40,129 bases of DNA from Bacteroidetes bacterium CG18_big_fil_WC_8_21_14_2_50_41_14 (lineage in GTDB: Bacteria; Bacteroidota; Bacteroidia; Bacteroidales; F082). Each line of letters starts with the position of its first letter. Within the stretch, counting starts at the first letter, position 1. A model generated the notes under the pieces. The model saw only the letters and a program-made list of their open reading frames with translations. It was not told the origin of the DNA and searched no databases. A program made the translations under genes and the position numbers. The stretch covers positions 2,830 through 42,958 of the forward strand of contig PCUL01000339.1 of assembly GCA_002771745.1 (NCBI GenBank). The letters are read 5' to 3'. Of the stretch, positions 31,301 to 37,506 are shown piece by piece.

Positions 31301-33556
31301 CAGTTTATCATGACTTAAAGTTGCTTCAATTTTTTCTTTGTTTAAGCAAAAACCCAATGACTTGCTATCTGAATAAAATGTTAGGTCAAATTGATGGGAC
31401 AATGTGTTCCATATAAATTCCGGAGCAATTATTAGCTTATCCCCTTCCTCATCAAATTTTTCTTTGAGTTGAATAAATGTTTGCTCAGAGATATTTTGGT
31501 TTGTTGGATTTGGACGGTAAAATTCATGCGACTGTTTTACAAAATATTCATAATCTAACAATGCCCAATTCGGGTTAAGCCTCATTTGAGTGATTGCCTC
31601 AATTACTTTTTGAGGCAATAAATCTTTCATTATCTCATAGTTGTCTTCTGAAACCACTATTCTTGATAACTGATTTTTGAATAAAAGATAAGTAAGTTCC
31701 GCGTCAGATGCCGCACTGTGTTGTGCTTTAAGACCGTAACTGAAGCGTTCAGGGTTTAGCAACATTTCCACCTCAAGCGTATCCCATATTAAATCAGCGG
31801 CAGGTGAAGCACCATGATTAGCTAATATCGGAAGGTCAAACTCTTTAATGTTTTGACCTATTATTAATGTTTCAGAATTAATGCGCTTTACCAGTTCTGA
31901 AATGCCATCCTCCTGATTATCAAAATCTGTTTCCCTTTTAGTTCCTTCTTGACATTTCCAGGCATACTCGCTTATTTTTTCGCGATCAGACTCTAAATCG
32001 AAACACAAGAAGTCAATTTTTGAAAATTCTGTTTCAAGTATGCCAGCGATGTATTTTTCCTGATAATTATTTAGGGAAGGAAAAGAAGAATAGCAAGAAA
32101 GGATTTTGTTAGGTGGTAGCTTTTCGATAAAGTTAGACTTTTCATCATCGGTTTTTAACCCATTAATATACTCCATTGTAACAACTTCAGACAACTCGTG
32201 TATAAAGCCTTTGAAATACAATTCGACATAGAATTGATTGTTCTTTCCAACAAAATTAGCTTCCTCTAAAACAATGGAAGGAAATAGTTTTTTGAATGAT
32301 TCCAGGAAATTGGTAGCCGTTTCAAACTCTTCCACTGTATTAATTAGCCACCCTTGGCTAATTAAATACTTAAATGTCTCTTCAACTTGTTGAGAGGAGC
32401 CTTGTTCTTTATGCAACTTTAATAAGATCTGTTGCAAAGTCTGCCAATCTAATATGGGCAAAATTTCAGTATACCAAATGTCAATTTCTTTTTGGCTGGA
32501 TGGGATTGGAAGTATATCCAAATCGCCCTGAGCCCATAACGCAAAGCTGATTTTATTCAGAGATTTTTCTCTGTTTTTAAAAATTGCATGAAAAAAAGAA
32601 AAACCTTTAATGTTTTTGATCTCGTTATTTATTTCGGCAACATTCATCTCTTCAAAGTCGCTTATTACTTCGCCGTAAATAGACTTTAGATCAGCTACAC
32701 TAAGTTCAGTTTGGAGAAAATTTGCCAGCCATTCTATTGAACTTTTAAATTCTTGAAGATTGGGTAAAAGTTTGGTTATGATTTTCTTTCCGAAATCGAT
32801 GCAGTCTGATTTTTGAATTGACTCTTCCGGTAATATTGTGGCTTTCCAACTTGAAGATCGATATTTTGCGGTAATCATAGCAAAGCCAATCTCATACTTC
32901 TCAGATAAAGTAATCGCTTCCTCTAACTGATTACTCAATAATGGATAAGCGAAAGATTTTGATTCGGATTCTTTATTAAAAATAAAAACAGGAATTTTAT
33001 TTGATACCCTTATGGCATCTAATTCACCTGGTTTTTTACTTGATGCGGTTGTTTCAAAGGTTAAAATGTCATCATATACAATCTCTGGAGTAATCAATTT
33101 TGATCCTTTGAAATGGAAGTCCCTATGATCATCGTAACTATAAACAAATCCATAATTCTTTGATGTTTCGAACACTTTAACCCTGCCAAGCTTTTTACTG
33201 GATGAAGGTAATCTTGCAGGTTTATTACGAGTTGGTATTTTATCGATGTTTTTTAGCTGGTCAAAAGCAACCAATTTGTTTTCGGGTGCTACTTTGGCAG
33301 GAATTAAACTGTCGTAATTACTTACTCGTTGCCCTTTTAAAACCTTTTCGAGTTTTGACCTCAAATCCATTCTGGTAAACTTGGTTGCTGTTCGTGGATC
33401 AATGTCAACTGCAATTCTGAATAATTTAAGCGCATCGTCTGCCTGTTGGTTATTGATTTTTTCAAACCTGGACAAATTAAGTCCAAGGTGCTTCAATACA
33501 GTTTTAAGTTTTTCTACATCTATATTTTCACTCAATAGTTTGTCGCTAATTGACAT
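25391..33556 (-). CDS. Giant multidomain DNA-processing protein: cold-shock-like domain, DEDD exonuclease-like domain, RecQ-type helicase and UvrD-type helicase
   Basis: Uninterrupted 2721-aa ORF. CSD-like [29 protein letters not shown]; exonuclease-like [37 protein letters not shown]; SF2 [54 protein letters not shown]; SF1 [63 protein letters not shown]. Confidence 0.93.
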   Translation of the reverse strand: [2721 protein letters not shown]

Positions 33557-33762
33557 GTGTAATTGTATTTTATCTTAAAATTTACAAAAAGTACTATTAG
33601 TAGCTTAAGCTATCCAATCAGTCTGCAAGTTAGCAATAACATTCGATGATTCAATCACATTTTTATCATTTTTTAAAATAGTGTCAGTAATAAGTAGGAC
33701 AATGAGGGTTCTCCAATGGAGGAGTCAAGGTAACAGTTAGATGAATTTGCTGGAGCCCCCTT

Positions 33763-33795
33763 CCCTCGTACTCGTTTGAGCGAAGCGGTAACGAG
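33763..33795 (+). repeat. Intergenic repeat module A, copy A1
   Basis: CCCTCGTACTCGTTTGAGCGAAGCGGTAACGAG, followed by CTTGCCTACC and module-B-like sequence. Confidence 0.85.
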
Positions 33796-33865
33796 CTTGC
33801 CTACCTTCGGTAGGTAAACCTACCTTCATGCCTCCATGCCTACGGCAGGTAAACCTGCCACCCTT

Positions 33866-33900
33866 CCCTCGTACTCGTTTGAGCGTAGCGGTAACGAGTA
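33866..33900 (+). repeat. Intergenic repeat module A, copy A2
   Basis: CCCTCGTACTCGTTTGAGCGTAGCGGTAACGAGTA. Confidence 0.85.
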
Positions 33901-33990
33901 TTTTTAACCAGCAGCCAGTTTTTTTCTGTAGAAATGATGGGGATTGGTAGTATGATACACCAGACTCTTACGCTCGTGCCTCGCCCCTCA

Positions 33991-34023
33991 CTCGTACTCG
34001 TTTGAGCGTAGCGGTAACGAGTA
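33991..34023 (+). repeat. Intergenic repeat module A, copy A3
   Basis: CTCGTACTCGTTTGAGCGTAGCGGTAACGAGTA; followed by the module-C fragment CAAGTGCAA at 34033. Confidence 0.85.
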
Positions 34024-34103
34024 TCCGACAGCCAAGTGCAACACCACTTAGAAGGATTTGTGCTCAGTAAACAATTGCGTTAGTTCATATAACCTATATC
34101 AAT

Positions 34104-34202
34104 TATACGCACAAACATATAAATACTTAAACTTTTCATCATATATACGCACTTGCATATAATTTTATATATATTTGCAATATTATATTTAATTACATAT
34201 AA
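34104..34202. promoter_or_regulatory. Phased operator-like repeats upstream of hipB-like gene
   Basis: TATACGCACAAACATATAA (34104-34122), TATACGCACTTGCATATAA (34144-34162), TATATTTAATTACATATAA (34184-34202): exact 40-bp period. Candidate -7 TATATTTG at 34170-34177. Confidence 0.65.
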
Positions 34203-34426
34203 TGAAAACTATATCGCAATTTGTAAAAAATCGCCGCAAGGAGGTAAACCTTACCCAGGAAGAGTTTGCCCAACGGGCGGGCGTTGCCCTTACCGTGATA
34301 AGAAAAATTGAACAGGGAAAAACTAACCTTAACATGGATAAGGTAAACCTTGTACTTAGTATGTTTGGGCATGAGTTGGCAGCGGTTAGTAGTAAGGAAT
34401 TAAGAAACACAAAAGGTGAATCATGA
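34202..34426 (+). CDS. hipB: XRE-family HTH antitoxin, HipB-like
   Basis: FVKNRRKEVNLTQEEFAQRAGVALTVIRKIEQGKTNLNMDKVNLVLSMFGHEL; overlaps the next ORF in an ATGA junction. Confidence 0.9.
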   Translation: MKTISQFVKNRRKEVNLTQEEFAQRAGVALTVIRKIEQGKTNLNMDKVNLVLSMFGHELAAVSSKELRNTKGES

Positions 34427-34755
34427 GAAAAGCGCTCATATATTATGGCGATGCTGTTGCAGGTACTTTAACTGAATCTGACGATGGGGATTATGTTTTC
34501 AAATATGGTGATGAATATATCAAAGCCCATCCCAATCAACCCATTACACTCACCATGCCGGTTACTAACAAAGAGTTTAAGGACAATCGTTTATTTGCCT
34601 TCTTTGAAGGATTAATCCCCGAAGGCTGGCTACTGGATGTGGCTGCAAAAAACTGGAAGATTAACCCCAACGACAGAATGGGACTATTACTGGCATGCTG
34701 CAAAAACTGCATCGGGGCAGTTAGTGTAATACCAATACCTGAAGATAATGAATAA
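34423..34755 (+). CDS. HipA N-terminal-domain protein (HipS-like small subunit)
   Basis: 110 aa; LFAFFEGLIPEGWLLDVAAK..DRMGLLLACCKNCIGAVSVIP resembles the HipA N-terminal subdomain. Confidence 0.88.
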   Translation: MRKALIYYGDAVAGTLTESDDGDYVFKYGDEYIKAHPNQPITLTMPVTNKEFKDNRLFAFFEGLIPEGWLLDVAAKNWKINPNDRMGLLLACCKNCIGAVSVIPIPEDNE

Positions 34756-35689
34756 TAGATGTTTATATTGTTATAAGGAGCTTACCGGCCAGGTTGATTT
34801 TCATCACCTTTGCAGCATGTCGTTTTTTGGCACAAAAGAAGCTCCCGAGCTACCCTATTCTTTAGATCAGATGTTGGGACTTGCAAAATATGTTGTAGAA
34901 CATAGCGTTTCAGTACCCGGTGTTCAGGCAAAATTATCCATGTCGTTAATAAAGGAAGTACAACAGAGAGAAAACAACCGGTTAACTGTAGTTGGGGCTT
35001 TGGGTGGAAATTATATATTCAAACCTCCGAACAATGATTTTCGGGAGATCCCACAAAATGAGCATGCCACCATGCGAATAGCCGAAGCTATGGGGTTAAG
35101 AGTTGTTCCATCAAGCTTAATCAGGTTACAATCAGGTGAGCTATCGTATATCACCAAACGGATAGACCGAACCCCGGAAGGCAGTAAAATTCATATGCTT
35201 GATATGTTCCAACTTACTGATGCCTACGATAAATATAAAAGTTCGATGGAGAAAATCGGGAAGGCAATATCCATGTATTCTGACAATACATTGCTGGACT
35301 TACTTTACTTGTTTGAGTTGACAATATTTAGCTTTCTCACAGGCAACAATGATATGCATCTTAAAAATTTCTCCTTAATAAATACAAATTCTAGATGGAT
35401 ACTTTCTCCGGCTTATGATTTGCTTAATGTGTCGATACTTAATCCTAAAGATAAAGAAGAACTTGCTTTGCCCATTGATGGCAAAAAGAAAAAGTTGAAA
35501 AGGATGCATTTTGAATTATTTGGTAGTTCTTTAGGGCTGAATTCTAAACAAATATCTGGTGTATTAAACCGTTATCAAGCCAGCTTACCTGCTGTTGAAA
35601 GTATGATTAATCAATCTTTTCTTTCGATTGAAATGAAGTCAAAATACATGGAACTTTATCATGATCGTCATGCGGTTCTGTTTTTATAA
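34748..35689 (+). CDS. HipA C-terminal kinase-domain protein (HipT-like)
   Basis: SVSVPGVQAKLSM Gly-rich loop; YIFKPP; ENEHATMRIAEAMG-like NEHATMRIAEAMG; catalytic FLTGNNDMHLKNFSLI; metal-binding LSPAYDLLNVSI. Confidence 0.9.
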   Translation: MNNRCLYCYKELTGQVDFHHLCSMSFFGTKEAPELPYSLDQMLGLAKYVVEHSVSVPGVQAKLSMSLIKEVQQRENNRLTVVGALGGNYIFKPPNNDFREIPQNEHATMRIAEAMGLRVVPSSLIRLQSGELSYITKRIDRTPEGSKIHMLDMFQLTDAYDKYKSSMEKIGKAISMYSDNTLLDLLYLFELTIFSFLTGNNDMHLKNFSLINTNSRWILSPAYDLLNVSILNPKDKEELALPIDGKKKKLKRMHFELFGSSLGLNSKQISGVLNRYQASLPAVESMINQSFLSIEMKSKYMELYHDRHAVLFL

Positions 35690-35738
35690 CCAGCATCACG
35701 ACTGTTCATTTCGAGGGGAGAAATCCCCCCTCCCCCGA

Positions 35739-35763
35739 ACTCGTTTGAGCGCAGCGGTAACGA
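35739..35763 (+). repeat. Intergenic repeat module A, copy A4
   Basis: ACTCGTTTGAGCGCAGCGGTAACGA followed by TCTTGCCTACC. Confidence 0.8.
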
Positions 35764-35768
35764 TCTTG

Positions 35769-35802
35769 CCTACCTACGGCAGGTTCACCTGCCGTAGGTA
35801 GG
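35769..35802. repeat. Module B: perfect 15-bp inverted repeat
   Basis: CCTACCTACGGCAGG-TTCA-CCTGCCGTAGGTAGG. Confidence 0.9.
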
Positions 35803-35814
35803 TAAACAGGCAGA

Positions 35815-35840
35815 CAAGTGCAATGCGTTCGCTCCCTAAA
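35815..35840 (+). repeat. Module C, copy 1
   Basis: CAAGTGCAATGCGTTCGCTCCCTAAA, identical over 26 bp to 37481-37506. Confidence 0.9.
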
Positions 35841-36031
35841 TCAAGGATCGCCTTGTTAGTGATTTTTAGCTTATTTTGTTGGGATAAAAAATTGACCGGG
35901 AGAATAGCTGCATTTTTTATACAGTATCCTGCAACTTATGTATGGTTTTATCTGTAAAATTGCTGAATTAAATCGCAAGATTTAAGGTTAAAACATTTAT
36001 TTGCGAATAAAAGAATTGGCATATTGTACTG

Positions 36032-36075
36032 TGTAAGATACATAATTATATTACATTTGTATCTTGTAAGGTACA
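36032..36075. promoter_or_regulatory. Operator-like repeats around a TAnnTTTG promoter of the AAA ATPase gene
   Basis: TGTAAGATACA (36032-36042), TGTATCTT (36058-36065, inverted to AAGATACA), TGTAAGGTACA (36065-36075); TACATTTG at 36052-36059. Confidence 0.55.
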
Positions 36076-36088
36076 AAAATAGGGTTTT

Positions 36089-37288
36089 ATGGAAATTCAA
36101 CGACTTAAAACATTTTCAACGCTTAGGGTGATGAACCTGCCCATGGATTTTAAGCGTTATCTTTATGATGACATGATTTGGTCGGACAGGCTGATCGGTC
36201 TTTCGGGAGCGAGGGGAACGGGTAAGACGACCCTGATGCTGCAGCGATTAAAGAGTCTTGGGCTGGCGGCTGAAGAGGCGCTTTATGTAAGTTTGGATGA
36301 TATGTTTTTTACAGATAACAAGCTGGTGTATTTTGCCGAAGACTATTATGCACATGGGGGGAAGTATCTGTTTTTGGATGAAATTCACAAGTATGGGAAC
36401 TGGTCGCAGGAATTGAAGAATATTTATGATAACCTGCCTGAGTTAAAGGTAGTGTTTACAAGCTCATCGGCACTCGACATACACCGCGGACAATACGATT
36501 TAAGCCGCAGGGCTTTGGTTTATAAACTTGCAGGACTTTCGTTCAGGGAATACATCAACTTCGTATACGGATTGCATCTGGCACCCCTGACTTTGGAAGA
36601 GGTGCTGCATATTTCTGTAGATAAAATATCGGAGATCTCCCAGCCTGAAAAGCCTTTGATGTTATTTTCAACCTACCTTAAAACAGGATATTATCCGTTT
36701 TTTGCAGAATATAAGGAATCATATTTTCTTCGGCTGACGGAAGTGTTAAATACGGTGCTGGAATCGGATTTGCCGGGTATCTTTAATATTGATGTTTCTT
36801 CGGTCGTCAAGCTGAAAAAGTTTATCTATTTATTGTCTTCGATGGTTCCGTTTACGCCAAATATCTCGAAACTTGCTGAAAGATTAAATGTAACCCGTCC
36901 GGGTTTGTTGCGATACATCGAGCTACTGGATCGGGCTAACATACTGAATTTGTTGACCGAGAATCCGTTTGGAATTAATTACCTGAATAAACCGGAAAAG
37001 ATATTTCTTGAGAACACCAATCTGATGTATGCATACGATGAAAACAATGTGAATAAGGGTACACTGAGAGAGACCTTTTTCTTAAACCAATTGGCTGTAA
37101 AACATTCGGTAAGTTATCCAAAGGATGGTGATTTTATGGTAGATGCAAAATACTTGTTCGAGGTGGGCGGAAAGAACAAGTCCGGCAAACAGATTGTTGA
37201 CCACGGCAATGCATATATTGCCTCCGACGAGATTGAATACAGGACAGGCAATAAAATACCACTCTGGCTATTTGGTTTTTTATACTAG
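36089..37288 (+). CDS. AAA-type ATPase with C-terminal DUF4143-like domain
   Basis: LIGLSGARGTGKTTLMLQRLKSL (Walker A), YLFLDEIHKYGNWSQELKNIYDNLPELKVVFTSSSALDI (Walker B/sensor), C-terminal FLNQLAVKHSVSYPKDGDFMVDAKYLFEVGGKNKSGKQI. Confidence 0.9.
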   Translation: MEIQRLKTFSTLRVMNLPMDFKRYLYDDMIWSDRLIGLSGARGTGKTTLMLQRLKSLGLAAEEALYVSLDDMFFTDNKLVYFAEDYYAHGGKYLFLDEIHKYGNWSQELKNIYDNLPELKVVFTSSSALDIHRGQYDLSRRALVYKLAGLSFREYINFVYGLHLAPLTLEEVLHISVDKISEISQPEKPLMLFSTYLKTGYYPFFAEYKESYFLRLTEVLNTVLESDLPGIFNIDVSSVVKLKKFIYLLSSMVPFTPNISKLAERLNVTRPGLLRYIELLDRANILNLLTENPFGINYLNKPEKIFLENTNLMYAYDENNVNKGTLRETFFLNQLAVKHSVSYPKDGDFMVDAKYLFEVGGKNKSGKQIVDHGNAYIASDEIEYRTGNKIPLWLFGFLY

Positions 37289-37324
37289 CCGCTCGGGTTT
37301 TCAATATAAAAACCCCCTCTCTCA

Positions 37325-37355
37325 CTCGTACTCTTTTGAGCACAGCGGTATCGAG
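37325..37355 (+). repeat. Intergenic repeat module A, copy A5 (divergent)
   Basis: CTCGTACTCTTTTGAGCACAGCGGTATCGAG; followed by module-B-like CTACCGTAGGCCGGTTCACCTGCCGTAGGCAGG. Confidence 0.75.
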
Positions 37356-37480
37356 CTTACCTACCGTAGGCCGGTTCACCTGCCGTAGGCAGGTAAATCT
37401 GCCGCCCTTTAGCAGGGATGCTAACCTCTCTCAGCATAGTTTCATGCCTTCTGCCTCCGTGACTCCGTTACTCCGGCAAC

Positions 37481-37506
37481 CAAGTGCAATGCGTTCGCTC
37501 CCTAAA
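37481..37506 (+). repeat. Module C, copy 2
   Basis: CAAGTGCAATGCGTTCGCTCCCTAAA, identical to 35815-35840. Confidence 0.9.

Noticed and set aside
33763-34023. CRISPR array from repeated 30-mers (A1-A3)
   Set aside because: Only three copies with unequal gaps (~70 and ~90 bp) that contain their own repeats and not unique spacers; no cas genes.
33763-37506. Integron-like attC cassette array
   Set aside because: Cassette-like layout is present, but I could not find matching RYYYAAC / GTTRRRY core boxes in the repeat clusters and no integrase gene is in the window. Treated only as an intergenic repeat family.
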